DNA from: Candidatus Methylophosphatis roskildensis
GTDB lineage: Bacteria; Pseudomonadota; Gammaproteobacteria; Burkholderiales; Rhodocyclaceae
Direction: 5' to 3'
Assembly: GCA_016708905.1 (NCBI GenBank)
Contig: JADJEV010000004.1
Span: forward strand, 248,001-312,000
DNA length: 64,000 nucleotides
Positions 46,771 through 56,967 of the stretch are shown here, in pieces. Made by a program: the position numbers and the translations under genes. Each line of letters opens with the position of its first letter. The stretch's first letter is position 1. The notes below the pieces were generated by a model. The model saw only the letters and a program-made list of their open reading frames with translations. It did not search any database and had not been told where the DNA came from.

Positions 46771-48105
46771 TCAGAAATAGCGCCACATCAGGTAGGCGTT
46801 GCAGATCGCGACGTGGATCAGCATCAGCGGAAACGCGATCTTCGTATACGTCATGAAGCGGAACGGAATGCCGTTGCGCTCGGCGATGCCGGCCACGGTC
46901 AGATTCGCGCTCGCCCCGATCAGGGTGCCGTTGCCGCCTAGGCACGCACCGAGCGACAGGCACCACCACAGCGGCATCAGGCCCTCCGGTCCGCCGAAGG
47001 CCGGCGCCATCGCCTTGATCATCGGGATCATCGTCGCCACGAACGGAATGTTGTCGACGATCGCCGAGAGCACGGCCGAGGACCACAGAACGCTCATGCC
47101 GGTTACGGTGAAATCTCCGCCCGTCGCGGCGAGCAGCTTGTCGGCCAGCAGCTTCAACAGACCGGCGTGCTCGACGCCGGCAATCACGATGAACAACCCG
47201 ACGAAGAAGAAGATGGTGATCCACTCGATTTCGTTGTAGACCTTGAGCACGTTCTCCGACTGGTGCTCGGCGGACTTGCCGATGTTGTCGAGCATCAGCA
47301 GCAATGCCGCCCCGCCCATGCCGATGGTGCCCGACTCGAGGCCGAGCTGACGGGCCAGCACGAAGGCGACGATCACCAACGCCAGAACCAGCGAAGCCAG
47401 CTTGAGGAGCCGCGGATCGGTGATCGCCTTCTTCTCGTCGAACCCCATGACCCGCGCGCGCAGATCGGCCGCCGCCGTCATGCGGCGCCCCCAGATGAAG
47501 TGCGTCGAGATCACGTGCACGGCGAGGATGACGACGATGACCGGGGCCAGATTCAGCACGAAGTCGTTGAACGACAATCCCACCTGCCCGCCGATCAGGA
47601 TGTTCGGCGGATCGCCGACGAGGGTCGCGGTGCCGCCGATATTCGAGGCGAAGATCTGCGAGAACAGGAACGGGTAGGGATTGACGCTGAGCGCCTCGGT
47701 GATGACCAGAGTGACTGGGACCACCAGGAGCACGGTCGTCACGTTATCGAGGAAGGCCGAGGCGACGGCAGTCACCACGGCGAGCATCGCGAGGATACCG
47801 GCCGGGTTGGCCTTGACGAGTTTCGCCGACCAGATGGCCAGATATTCGAACACCCCGCACTTGCGCGTGATCGACACGATGATCATCATCCCGACAAGCA
47901 GTCCGATGGTGTTGAAGTCGATGGCGGCGACCGCCTGCTCCTGGGTCAGCAGGCCCAGCATGATCATCAGCATCGCGCCGAGCAGCGCGATGATCGAGCG
48001 GTTCAGCCGCTCGCTGATGATGACGCCGTAGGTGAAGATCATCACGACGGTCGCAAGCCAAAGCGGATCGAGACCGAAGATGACGGAAGAGTGGGCTTCG
48101 TGCAT
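46771..48105 (-). CDS. ArsB/NhaD-type ion permease
   Basis: A 444-residue membrane transporter with 11-12 helices, of the ion-transporter superfamily that includes ArsB, NhaD and the P protein. Conserved stretches include SAFLDNVTTVLLVVPVTLVI and SNIGGTATLVGDPPNILIGG in the first half and AIVDNIPFVATMIPM with LGGNGTLIGASANLTVAGIA in the second, forming the two-fold repeat. Na+/H+ exchange or anion transport are both possible. The start overlaps the CBS-domain gene by one base. Confidence 0.85.
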   Translation of the reverse strand: MHEAHSSVIFGLDPLWLATVVMIFTYGVIISERLNRSIIALLGAMLMIMLGLLTQEQAVAAIDFNTIGLLVGMMIIVSITRKCGVFEYLAIWSAKLVKANPAGILAMLAVVTAVASAFLDNVTTVLLVVPVTLVITEALSVNPYPFLFSQIFASNIGGTATLVGDPPNILIGGQVGLSFNDFVLNLAPVIVVILAVHVISTHFIWGRRMTAAADLRARVMGFDEKKAITDPRLLKLASLVLALVIVAFVLARQLGLESGTIGMGGAALLLMLDNIGKSAEHQSENVLKVYNEIEWITIFFFVGLFIVIAGVEHAGLLKLLADKLLAATGGDFTVTGMSVLWSSAVLSAIVDNIPFVATMIPMIKAMAPAFGGPEGLMPLWWCLSLGACLGGNGTLIGASANLTVAGIAERNGIPFRFMTYTKIAFPLMLIHVAICNAYLMWRYF

Positions 48106-48590
48106 CAGCCGACCCTCCCGATGCGGGCTAGCACGTCCCAGACGGAAACGATGCCGAGCAGTTTCCCGTTTTCGACCACGGGCAGGATGTTCCGCCGCCG
48201 GTAGAGGAACAGCATGGTGTTCATCAGCGGCGTGTCGGGTTGCAGGACCGGCACATCTGTGTCCATGTGCCGGCTTACCGGCTCGTTGGCGACCGCATCC
48301 ACCCGCGCCTGCAGGTCGGTCAGCGTATCCTGGATGAAGCCGACTTCGAGCAGGTGACCGAGCGGGTGCTTTTCGTCCTCATGGGACAGCACGCGCGGCA
48401 TCGCGAGTGCGATCAGCCGGCTGCGCGGCAGCATGCCGACATAGTGGCCGTCGGCATCCACCACTGGCAGGGCAGGCAGCCGGTGCTTGACGATGCTGTG
48501 CAGGGCGAACGCCACCGAGTCGGTCGGCTTCAGCACAGCGGGCGGTGCCGACATGATCGATCGGCATGACGCGTCAGTTTGTCGGCTCAT
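48105..48590 (-). CDS. Tandem CBS-domain protein
   Basis: A 161-residue protein consisting of two CBS domains (PPAVLKPTDSVAFALHSIVK … LPALPVVDADGHYVGMLP; VPVLQPDTPLMNTMLFLYRR … NILPVVENGKLLGIVSVWDV). Such modules bind adenine nucleotides and regulate partner proteins. It is translationally coupled (TGATG) to the ArsB/NhaD-like permease and is likely its regulatory subunit. Confidence 0.87.
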   Translation of the reverse strand: MSRQTDASCRSIMSAPPAVLKPTDSVAFALHSIVKHRLPALPVVDADGHYVGMLPRSRLIALAMPRVLSHEDEKHPLGHLLEVGFIQDTLTDLQARVDAVANEPVSRHMDTDVPVLQPDTPLMNTMLFLYRRRNILPVVENGKLLGIVSVWDVLARIGRVG

Positions 48591-49061
48591 GAAACCCCCT
48601 CCGGTTGAACGAGCTGTCGGGGCTCCACCGCCGACCGCGCGATGCGAAAATCGCGCGCAATCCTATCACGCCACCCGCGAACAAAGTTTGGTTGGTCAAA
48701 CGGCGGCGTATCGGCGGCTTCCGGCGAGCGCGACGAGGCGGGAGCCGATAGGTACGGGCGACGACCTGCTTCAAGGGTCCGGCTGAGACTTGGGCGCGAG
48801 CAGCGTGAATAGAGATAGATGCCGAAGGATCAAGCGCACCATGCGGCCCGTCGGCTTACGAGTTCAGCCACGTCACGCGTCGATCCAGTTCGCAGTCCGG
48901 TAGCGCCCGGCATCGGCTCCAATGCCGACGCGACGAGCATGCAACGAGCGCTGACGGGATCAATGTGGCGAATTTGCCGCCGGGCTTTCCGCCGACTCGT
49001 TACGACTCATCGCGGCCCGTAACGGACAACACTGCCACCACCGTCGCGTCGTAGCCACTCA
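48591..49061. other. Intergenic region without recognised gene
   Basis: About 470 bp. It should contain the promoter of the CBS-permease operon. I see a small inverted repeat GTTTG-GTTGGT-CAAAC at 48686-48701, possibly an operator, and nothing else supportable. Confidence 0.4.
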
Positions 49062-49574
49062 TCATTTCACCCGGTAGCCGGCGTGGCAGGCCACGCAGTT
49101 GCCGGTAATCCGCGACAGCGCCGCGAGCACCGGTTTCATCTCACCGGTCGCCGATGCTTCCTGTGCCACCAGTGCGAAATGGCTCGCGCTACGGTGCATT
49201 GCCGTGCCTGCATTCTGCATGCCCAGCGGCATGTACTTCGCCACCTCGTGCGAACCATGGAGTTTCAGGGATGTCATGCCCAGCCGCTGTTCGGCTATGT
49301 CAGCGGCCTTGTCGTAATCCTCGGTCGACAGAGCCTGCTGAATCTGTTGCAGCGCGAGCAAGTGATCCCGCATATTGGCGAGGGTGCGCTCCCGAAGCGC
49401 CTGCGGGAATTGCACAACCTGGCGTTCGTCCGACGATGCCGCTGCGCCATGGCTGTCGGCAGCCTGAGTCACCGGCCGGTCGTGTTGATCCCTGGAATGG
49501 TCATGTTGTTGTGCCAGAGCGGCGGCGGCCACGAAGCCGAGCGCGGTGGCCACGGCGAAAACCGGTTTGCGCAC
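49062..49574 (-). CDS. Cytochrome c'-like secreted monohaem protein
   Basis: A 170-residue periplasmic protein. The GTG start at 49574 is preceded by AGGAGG at seven bases and gives the signal peptide MRKPVFAVATALGFVAAAAL. A His-rich stretch follows (QQHDHSRDQHDRP), then helices, and the haem motif CVACH near the C-terminus, as in cytochrome c' four-helix proteins. It probably binds haem for small-ligand sensing or electron transfer. It is monocistronic. Confidence 0.75.
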   Translation of the reverse strand: MRKPVFAVATALGFVAAAALAQQHDHSRDQHDRPVTQAADSHGAAASSDERQVVQFPQALRERTLANMRDHLLALQQIQQALSTEDYDKAADIAEQRLGMTSLKLHGSHEVAKYMPLGMQNAGTAMHRSASHFALVAQEASATGEMKPVLAALSRITGNCVACHAGYRVK

Positions 49575-50041
49575 AGCAGACCTCCTCTCTCGGGCAAAAA
49601 ACATGCGCAAGGCGTGGTTCGCTTGCGGTTCTTCATGTCACGCCAAACGCGATCTGCAATACGAATGTGATCAGCGAAAAAAACTCGGACGCCTTCGCCA
49701 GATCCGGGATCTTTTACGCTTCGTGCTTTGCCCTGATCGCGGCCCATGTGCGAAGAACAACTGTGGCATTAGCGCAACAAACCGCGGGGCGGCAAGCACC
49801 GCTGGAAGCAGATACAACATACATCAGTTAGATGGAATGGTATTTTAAAGTAAGTTAAGAAGCGCTGGATCCGCATGCTAAGTTGCTTGATCTCGCAGCG
49901 TGCTCAGTGGCCTGCAGGAATGTTCGTGACGTCGTCCGGTTTCCATTGCACCGGCAGCAGCATTTCATCGGCAAACGGATACCCCGATCTTCCTGGGCAG
50001 CCCACTGAATCGCAATCTGGTGGCGATTACTGGAGGTTGAA
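49575..50041. other. AT-richer intergenic region
   Basis: Between divergent genes, about 470 bp. The part around 49650-49860 is AT-richer than its neighbours (for example ATTTTAAAGTAAGTTAAG near 49842) and may hold promoters for both sides. No gene or known site is recognised. Confidence 0.4.
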
Positions 50042-50407
50042 ATGTTTACCATGGACGGCGCGCAGAAACCGGCGCGGATGGGCATGCGTCGATTCCTCAA
50101 TTCGCGATTCCAGTGCGACGACGAATACTGTCGAATCAGGGTTCTGGATTCCGTTGTGATCGCGGGCCGCACTGCGTATGCGGCCATTGAATGGGTGATG
50201 AAGGATAACAACAGACGGCAGGTCGTCGGTGCGGTGTTACGTCTGGAGCATGCCTCCATGCCGGGAGGAAGGACCACGATCGCGCAGGAAATGATCGAGT
50301 CGATGCTGCCGAGTGACACGGATTGTCCGGAGCGAATTCTGCGACAGCTCTCCGCGACCGACGATCCACGGGCATTGGAATGGAGACAACGTTGCCGAGA
50401 CCGTTAG
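50042..50407 (+). CDS. Hypothetical protein
   Basis: A 121-residue protein starting at ATG 50042 with GGAGGTTGAA upstream, a good ribosome binding site. The sequence (MRRFLNSRFQCDDEYCRIRV … VIAGRTAYAAIEWVMKDNNR) suggests a small soluble alpha/beta protein. I recognise no family. It is followed 64 bp later by a CBS-domain gene on the same strand. Confidence 0.6.
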   Translation: MFTMDGAQKPARMGMRRFLNSRFQCDDEYCRIRVLDSVVIAGRTAYAAIEWVMKDNNRRQVVGAVLRLEHASMPGGRTTIAQEMIESMLPSDTDCPERILRQLSATDDPRALEWRQRCRDR

Positions 50408-50471
50408 CGCCGGGCGCGGTGTCTTGGGTTACGGTTGGCAACCAAGCTGCGAGGAACTCAGGAGCACGAGC

Positions 50472-50903
50472 GTGAAAACAATCGGCCAGTTGCTGCAAAG
50501 CAAGGGCGCCACGGTCGTCGCCGTTGCGCCCGGCGACACGGTATTCAGCGCGCTGACGTTGATGGCGCAGCACAACACAGGTTCGGTCCTGGTGCTGGAG
50601 GACGGCAGGCTGCTTGGCATATTTTCAGAGCGCGACTATGCGCGCAAGGTGGCCCTCCAGGAGAAGACGTCGCGCGACATGCCGGTGCGCGAGGTGATGA
50701 CCGAGAAGGTCTGTTACGTCAGTCCTTCGATTACCGTCGATGAAGGCATGGCGCTGATGACGGACAAGCATGTCCGGCATCTTCCCGTGCTCGATGCCGA
50801 GGCCAAGGTGATCGGCATCGTGTCGATCGGCGACCTGGTCAAGGAGACCCTCTCGCAGCAGAAGTTCATCATCCAGCAGTTGGAGGCCTACATACTCAGA
50901 TAG
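50472..50903 (+). CDS. CBS-domain pair protein
   Basis: A 143-residue protein with two CBS domains (VVAVAPGDTVFSALTLMAQH … VLVLEDGRLLGIFSERDYAR; VCYVSPSITVDEGMALMTDK … LPVLDAEAKVIGIVSIGDLV) and a short tail, the stand-alone inosine-dehydrogenase-like type. It starts with GTG at 50472, preceded by GGAG. It probably binds adenine nucleotides; the partner is unknown. Confidence 0.88.
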   Translation: MKTIGQLLQSKGATVVAVAPGDTVFSALTLMAQHNTGSVLVLEDGRLLGIFSERDYARKVALQEKTSRDMPVREVMTEKVCYVSPSITVDEGMALMTDKHVRHLPVLDAEAKVIGIVSIGDLVKETLSQQKFIIQQLEAYILR

Positions 50904-51059
50904 CGCGCCCGCCGCAGGCTGCCCCCGGGTCGCGTGCGGTGAAGCCTTTCACCGCGTGGAGGCGGCGAAGGGTGCGGCTGACCCCTGGCAGTTCTCTTTC
51001 CGCCAGGGAAATAAAAATTTCGCTTGTGGCCGAAGGCCCGGCCGCCACGAACTCTCGCC

Positions 51060-54000
51060 TCAGCGAAACGAAATCGAATAGAGCAGATCGACCGAGTTGT
51101 CGGTGCCGGCGCGGCCGATCACCGACAGGCGTCGCGACAGGTTGTAGGTGAGCTTTACCACGCTCGCGGCGCCGGCCAGGCTCTGCTCATAGGAGAGAAA
51201 GGCGTCGGCGGACAGGCGCTTGCCGACGCTGACGATCTGCGAGGTCAGGTTCGCGTCGCGCGAACTCGAGGTGGAACCCGCGACGGTGCTGCCGGGTAGG
51301 CGGCTGCCGCCGCCGTTGATGTCGCCGCTGGTCACGGTGAACTGGTCGAAGCCGAGACTCTGCGCCAACTGGCGCGATATGCCGCCGGACTTGTCGCCGA
51401 GGATCGCGCTGGCGGCCGAGAGCAGCAGGGCCGAGTCGGTGCCGCCGGAATGCTCCTGACCGCGGCCGAGCACGATCCAGGAGAGCTTTTCGGCGTCCGG
51501 CACAGGCGGATCGGATACCAGGCGCACGCGCGGCGCGAGCACGGTGCCGGTGATCTCGACGCCGGCTTCGACCGGCAGCCCGGTGCGCAGCGCACGAACA
51601 TTGAGGCCGGCTGCCTCGATCGGCCCCTGGAAGTTGATGATGCCGCGCTCGATCGACAGGTTCTGGCCGTAGGCGTCGTAAGTGCCATCGCCGGTGCGGA
51701 TCGAGCCGGTGGCTCGTAGCGGACTGCGATTGTCGGCGCGCAGCCGGACGTTGCCGGCGAGCCGTGCGTCAAGTCCGCGGCCCTTGAAGAAGAGGCGCCG
51801 GCCGAGGTCGACCTCGAGATCGATGTCGAGCTTGAACGGGCGTGCTGCCTTCGGTTCGCGGCCGATCACGACGACGTCATCGCCGAGGGTGGGCGGCGGC
51901 GTCGCGGCGAATTCGAAGTAGCCGGCATCGGCGCGCAGCTTGCCGGAGAGCGCAAGCGCATCCCAGGCGGTGCCGAGGCGGGCCTCGCCGGACATTACCA
52001 GCCAGCGGTCGGCGCGCTGCAGCACGGCGAGTCGATCGGCCTTGAGCACGATGCTGCCCTTGCCGTTTGCCAACTCGATCTCGCCGCTGCCGGTGAGGCG
52101 ACCGGGTCTGTCGGCCAGCTCGGCGTAGCCCACCCGCAAGTCGCGCGGCCGGACGCGCGGATCGGCACGGAAATCGAAGCGCGTGAGCTTCGCGCGGTCC
52201 TGCGTCAGATCGATTTCGATCTCGCCGTCCGACAGCCGTAGGCCGTGTTCGACCAGCGCGAGATTGATTCCCGCCACTCGCACCGAACCGCGCGCATCGG
52301 GTCGGGCGAGCGATCCGCCGAGCGTGAAGTTGCCGCCGACCGCGCCGGCCAGTTGCAGGTTGGGACCGACCAGCGGGCCGACCCAGGCGATCGACGGCAT
52401 GGCGAAACGCGCATCGCCTTCGAGTGGCGCATTGCGCGCGATCTTCCACAGCTGTCCATCGCGTTCCAGCGCGAGCGCGGCGCGGGCGTTGAGCTGGCCG
52501 AGCTTCTCGCCCGTCGCATCGAGCCTGGCATCGACGCGGTCCTGCTGCGCGACGAGTTTGAGTTCGAGCTGGCGCAGGCCGAGCGACACCGGCGTGTCGC
52601 CTTCAAGGGTGAGGTCGCCTGCCTCGCGGAACAGATCCATTGTGCCGTCGAGGTGGGCGCCGCCGCGCAGATCCCATTTGCCGCCGAGGGTGAGGGTGCG
52701 TCCTTTTGCGGTGGCCCGCTGCTGTTCGTCGAGCGCGAAGCCGACCTGCAGGCCGCTCAACTCGCCGCGGGTCGACCAGCCCTCCGGCGACCAACGCGCT
52801 TCGCCGAGCCGCAGCTGCCCCGTGGCGGTGCGGAACTCCGCCGGGCCGAGGGCGACCTGTGCCGCCGAAGCGGCGAGCGGCGCCGGTGTGGCCAGCACCA
52901 GCCGGCGATGCCCCGCAGACAGCGCGAAGCGCTCGACCGTGCCTGCCCACGCCGGACCGTCCAGCAGCGCACCCTGGGCCACAAGGTCCAGCGTATCGTC
53001 GCCGCCGAATTTCGCGCTGCCTTGCAGCTTGTGGTCGCCTCGCGTGCCGGCGAGCGTTAAGGCAAGGTGCTCGACCACCGCCGCCTGGCCGGCGGCCTTG
53101 CGCAGGCCGTCGGCGCCGAGCGAGCCCTCGAAGCGGCCGTCGAGTCCGTCGCGCAGTTGCGCGGTGAGGGTGGCCGAATCGATCAGCAGCGCATCGCGCA
53201 GGCGGAGCGCGGCTGCACTGGCCTTGATTTCGCCGCTGGGCAGGGCGATCGTTCCGCCGACTTGCCCGCTGGCTTCGACGCGGCCAGCCAGACCCATGCC
53301 GAGTGAATCGAGCTTGCGCGCATCGACGACGAACTTGAGCGTGTCGCCGGCGCGGCCGAAGGTGCCGGTCGCGGTGAGCCGGTTGCCGGCGAGATCGAGC
53401 GCGACATCGGCGCGCGCTAGGCGGCCGGGCTCTAGCTGCAGTTCGCCCTTGCCGGCGAGTGCGCGCATGCCCTCCGGCGTGGCAAGCTGACTGTCATGGA
53501 GATCGAAGCTGACGTCGGCCCGGGCCTGCGGCTCGAGCACGCCGCTGGCCGCAATGTCGGCAGTCAGCCGCGCGCGCGGAACGTCGGCATAGATGCTCGG
53601 GTCGAAGCGCGAGAGTTTGCCTTTCAGGTCGAACGACTGCGCGTCGACGAGTTGCAGCCGGCCGGCGGCATCAAGCATGGCATCGCCCGCCGCAAGCCGC
53701 AGGCGCGAGAATTCGATGACCCCATCGCCGTGACGAAGCGATACGTCGGCCCGCCAGGGCGGGCCGGCGCGCACGATGGTCCGTCCGCCGGATTCGCGCA
53801 GGTGGGCTTGCAGAGTCTGTTCCGCGACGTCCGCGACGGCGGCTATCTCGCCAGCGAGCCGCGCCGGCTTGAGCGTGGAGACCCATTCGCGCGGATCGAC
53901 CGCGCTCACCTCGAGTTGCAGCCGCACGGTCGGGTCGGCGCCGGTATCCAGCGTGGCCGTGCCCGCGAGCCGGCCCGGTTCGCGGCCCGCGGAAACCAGC

Positions 54001-55079
54001 ACGAGATCGTCGAGCGCGAGCCGGCCTTGTTGCCACAGTGCATTGGCAGCGAGACGCGCGAACGGCAGCGCCTTGCGATCGAACGGCCCCGGCTCGCGGT
54101 TGACGATCTCGATCGGGCCGCCCAGTACCCATTGATCGATCGACTTGGGCGCGCCGCCTTCGCCGATGCGCGGCACAAGATCGGCGACCAGCCGCATTGC
54201 CGCGTGCGGCGCGCCGGGAGAGAAGGCTGCCGGATCGATGTCACCGATGCGCAGCCTGGCCTGGCGCAGTGGCACGGCGGCGAAAGGTGTGATGGCGAGA
54301 TCGGCTTCGCCGGACAGGTTCCAGCCGGTCGCCTTGGCGCTGACCGCCAGCGCTTCGAGCGGTCCGAGTGCGGTGGCCTCGACCGCGTAGGTTTTGCTGT
54401 CGAGCTGGCCGTCGGCGCGCAGCGTGGCATCGAGCGTGAAGGGTTTCGCCCCGTCGAGCGTGGCCGTGCCACTCAGCGCACCGAAGGGCGTGGTCAGGCG
54501 CGCGTCTGACAACACATGGTGCCTGCCGTCGCTCGTCAGTCCCGCCGAGATGTCGTCGATCTCGAACAGGCTCGGCGGCGGCGCAGCCGATTGCGGCGCC
54601 CAGCCGAGAATTCGCAGCTTGTGGATCTGCAGCCGATCGATCCGCACTGCCAGCGGCAGCGTGAGATCGGTCGGCACCGAGGCTGGTGCATCGCTCGGCC
54701 GGTTCGCCAGGTCGAGCGCGGAAAGTTCGATTTGCGGAACGACGAGTCGGCGGTCGGGCGAGGCCTCGAATTGCCAGTCGAACGCGATGTCGTGCGCTTC
54801 GAAATGGGTGTCCGCGCCGTGGAACGCCAGCCGCCCGAGGTGCAGCGGTCCGATCAGGCGGCCTTCCGCGCCTTCGATGACGAGCGCATCGCCGGCAAGG
54901 CGGCCGGCCAGCGCGGCGAGTGTGGCCAGACCGGATTGACTGGCGAGCAGCCAGAGCAGGGCCAGTAGCAGCAAACCGATCGCCAGCCCGCCGCCCGCCA
55001 GTAGCGTGACCCAACGCGCCCGTTTGCGCCTCGGCAGGACTGGCGTTTCCCCGGATGACTGGCTTGCGGGTTCCTGCAT
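51060..55079 (-). CDS. tamB: TamB translocation and assembly module
   Basis: A 1339-residue inner-membrane-anchored protein that bridges the periplasm as a beta-helical groove and helps insert outer membrane proteins or move lipids. The N-terminal helix is WVTLLAGGGLAIGLLLLALL. Most of the chain is repetitive beta-structure. The C-terminal TamB domain reads DGTYDAYGQNLSIERGIINF … VEAGVEITGTVLAPRVRLVS. It follows tamA by three bases. Confidence 0.92.
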   Translation of the reverse strand: MQEPASQSSGETPVLPRRKRARWVTLLAGGGLAIGLLLLALLWLLASQSGLATLAALAGRLAGDALVIEGAEGRLIGPLHLGRLAFHGADTHFEAHDIAFDWQFEASPDRRLVVPQIELSALDLANRPSDAPASVPTDLTLPLAVRIDRLQIHKLRILGWAPQSAAPPPSLFEIDDISAGLTSDGRHHVLSDARLTTPFGALSGTATLDGAKPFTLDATLRADGQLDSKTYAVEATALGPLEALAVSAKATGWNLSGEADLAITPFAAVPLRQARLRIGDIDPAAFSPGAPHAAMRLVADLVPRIGEGGAPKSIDQWVLGGPIEIVNREPGPFDRKALPFARLAANALWQQGRLALDDLVLVSAGREPGRLAGTATLDTGADPTVRLQLEVSAVDPREWVSTLKPARLAGEIAAVADVAEQTLQAHLRESGGRTIVRAGPPWRADVSLRHGDGVIEFSRLRLAAGDAMLDAAGRLQLVDAQSFDLKGKLSRFDPSIYADVPRARLTADIAASGVLEPQARADVSFDLHDSQLATPEGMRALAGKGELQLEPGRLARADVALDLAGNRLTATGTFGRAGDTLKFVVDARKLDSLGMGLAGRVEASGQVGGTIALPSGEIKASAAALRLRDALLIDSATLTAQLRDGLDGRFEGSLGADGLRKAAGQAAVVEHLALTLAGTRGDHKLQGSAKFGGDDTLDLVAQGALLDGPAWAGTVERFALSAGHRRLVLATPAPLAASAAQVALGPAEFRTATGQLRLGEARWSPEGWSTRGELSGLQVGFALDEQQRATAKGRTLTLGGKWDLRGGAHLDGTMDLFREAGDLTLEGDTPVSLGLRQLELKLVAQQDRVDARLDATGEKLGQLNARAALALERDGQLWKIARNAPLEGDARFAMPSIAWVGPLVGPNLQLAGAVGGNFTLGGSLARPDARGSVRVAGINLALVEHGLRLSDGEIEIDLTQDRAKLTRFDFRADPRVRPRDLRVGYAELADRPGRLTGSGEIELANGKGSIVLKADRLAVLQRADRWLVMSGEARLGTAWDALALSGKLRADAGYFEFAATPPPTLGDDVVVIGREPKAARPFKLDIDLEVDLGRRLFFKGRGLDARLAGNVRLRADNRSPLRATGSIRTGDGTYDAYGQNLSIERGIINFQGPIEAAGLNVRALRTGLPVEAGVEITGTVLAPRVRLVSDPPVPDAEKLSWIVLGRGQEHSGGTDSALLLSAASAILGDKSGGISRQLAQSLGFDQFTVTSGDINGGGSRLPGSTVAGSTSSSRDANLTSQIVSVGKRLSADAFLSYEQSLAGAASVVKLTYNLSRRLSVIGRAGTDNSVDLLYSISFR

Positions 55080-55082
55080 GGC

Positions 55083-56897
55083 TCAGAAGGCGATCGCGAT
55101 CGAGAACACCGGGCGCAACTTGCGATCTCGCTGGCCGTAGGCCAAGTCGAGCGCCAGCGGGCCAGCCGGGCTGCGCCAGCGCGCGCCGATGCCGTAGCCG
55201 CGGGCGGGATCGGTGAGATCGCGCAGCTTGTCGGTGGCATCGCCGATGTCGACAAACACCGCGCCGCCCCATTGCGAGGAGAACCAGCGGACGTATTCGA
55301 GGCTTGCCGTCGTCATGTAGCGTCCGCCGACGATGGCATCGCCCTCGCGCACGCCCAGACTCTGATAGCTGTAGCCGCGCACCGATTGCGCGCCCCCGGC
55401 GCGAAACAGATAGTGCTCGGGAATGCCCGAGCGCGAGGCGGCGCCGATCCACCCGATCTCGGCGCGCGCAGTCAACATGTCGCGATCGAACACCGGCCAG
55501 TACTTCTGCACCCGCAGCACACCGCGCAGGAAGTTCCGGTCCGAGACCAGAACCTTGGCTGCCCCGCCGAGCTGCGCGTGAAACACCAGGCCGCTGCGCG
55601 GATCGAGCAGGTTGTCGACGTCGCGCCAGGTCCACGCGTAATTGAGCACCAGCGCCTTGATCCGGCTGCTGTCGCCGGCATCGACATCGCGGTTTTCCCT
55701 GTCGAAGTTGAGCGACAGCCGGGTTTCGATCTTGCCCCTGACGCGGGTTCTCACCGCGCCGAGGCCGTATCGGCTGGTCTTCAGGCCCTGGTTGTCGTTG
55801 GTTTCGCTCAGCACGCCGAAGCTGTCGCGATAGTCGTCGCGGGTTGGCGGCAGATGAATGTCCGCATAGGCGAGATGGCCGAGCCGGTCGACGCGAAAAC
55901 CGCTCGCCAGTTGCCAGCCGCGATCGAGGATGTTGGCATGGCGGTAGGTGACCTCGGCGCGCGGGCCGTTGTTGCTGCTGTAGCCGGCGCCAAAGGACAG
56001 CCGCATGCGGCGTGCCTCGGCAACCCGCACCCGCACCGGCACCGCCGACGGATGTTCGGGGTCGTTGTCGATGTCTACCACCACCGAGGAGAAATACGGC
56101 GTGTTCTGCAGGCTGCGCTGCAGATCGAGCAGCCGCTCCTGATTGTAGCGCTCGCCGGGCTCGAGCTTGCTGAAGCGATCAATCAGCGAGTGATCGTAAC
56201 GGTCGAGGCCCTGCACGTCGATTGCGCCCAGGGTGAATGGCGGCCCACTGTCATAGACCACGTGCAGTGCGACCCTGCCGCTGGCCGGATCGACTTCGGC
56301 ACGGCTATCCTCGATGCGCGCGGCGGCATAGTCTTCTGCGAGCAGGCCTTGCAGCAGGGTCTGCTTGGCCTCGTCCCATGCCGTCTGGCGAAACGCCTGC
56401 CCTTCCGCCAGCGGCCAGGCGGCGCGTAGCGCGGCGATGCGCGTCGCGTGAGCCGCGCTGCCGTCGGCGATGTCACCGGCAAAGCGCAGATCGACCGAGC
56501 GAATGGTGGCGCGCAAACCCGCGTCGACTTTGAGGCGCAGCGGTTCGCCCGGCTCGCCCGAGACCTCGATGTCCGGCGAAAAGTAACCCTCGGTCGCGAG
56601 CAGATCGGTGGTCTGCTTGCGCAGGCTGCGCAGCAGGCGCACCTGCTCCGCGTCGTCGGCCTCGCCGGCGGACGAGGTCAGATCGAGATGCCGATCGAAC
56701 AGCTCGCGGAGTGCTTTGGGTGCGTCGATCTCGATCGGTACGCGAGCGCTGGTCTGGGCGAGCGCGGGTGCGACGCAGAGCAGGGTCGCCAGCAAGGCAA
56801 CGCAGCGGACACGCAATCCAGCGGCGGCCAGCCGTTCAACGATTCGACCGATTGATGGTGCGGGGGGTGAAGTCGATGAAGTGGGTGAAGTGCTCAC
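55083..56897 (-). CDS. tamA: TamA outer-membrane assembly protein
   Basis: An Omp85-family outer membrane protein of 604 residues. A signal peptide region (LLATLLCVAPALAQ) is followed by POTRA-like domains (ATIRSVDLRFAGDIADGS; FTLGAIDVQGLDRYDHSLID … YFSSVVVDIDNDPEHPSAVP). The beta-barrel includes RMRLSFGAGYSSNNGPRAEV and ends with ALDLAYGQRDRKLRPVFSIA; the terminal Phe is typical of outer membrane barrels. It forms the tamAB operon. Confidence 0.92.
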   Translation of the reverse strand: MSTSPTSSTSPPAPSIGRIVERLAAAGLRVRCVALLATLLCVAPALAQTSARVPIEIDAPKALRELFDRHLDLTSSAGEADDAEQVRLLRSLRKQTTDLLATEGYFSPDIEVSGEPGEPLRLKVDAGLRATIRSVDLRFAGDIADGSAAHATRIAALRAAWPLAEGQAFRQTAWDEAKQTLLQGLLAEDYAAARIEDSRAEVDPASGRVALHVVYDSGPPFTLGAIDVQGLDRYDHSLIDRFSKLEPGERYNQERLLDLQRSLQNTPYFSSVVVDIDNDPEHPSAVPVRVRVAEARRMRLSFGAGYSSNNGPRAEVTYRHANILDRGWQLASGFRVDRLGHLAYADIHLPPTRDDYRDSFGVLSETNDNQGLKTSRYGLGAVRTRVRGKIETRLSLNFDRENRDVDAGDSSRIKALVLNYAWTWRDVDNLLDPRSGLVFHAQLGGAAKVLVSDRNFLRGVLRVQKYWPVFDRDMLTARAEIGWIGAASRSGIPEHYLFRAGGAQSVRGYSYQSLGVREGDAIVGGRYMTTASLEYVRWFSSQWGGAVFVDIGDATDKLRDLTDPARGYGIGARWRSPAGPLALDLAYGQRDRKLRPVFSIAIAF

Positions 56898-56967
56898 CCA
56901 CCGATTCTATCAAGCTGCCCGACGCCACCCGCGGGATCGCCGGGATTGCGATTCGATCCGGCTAGTA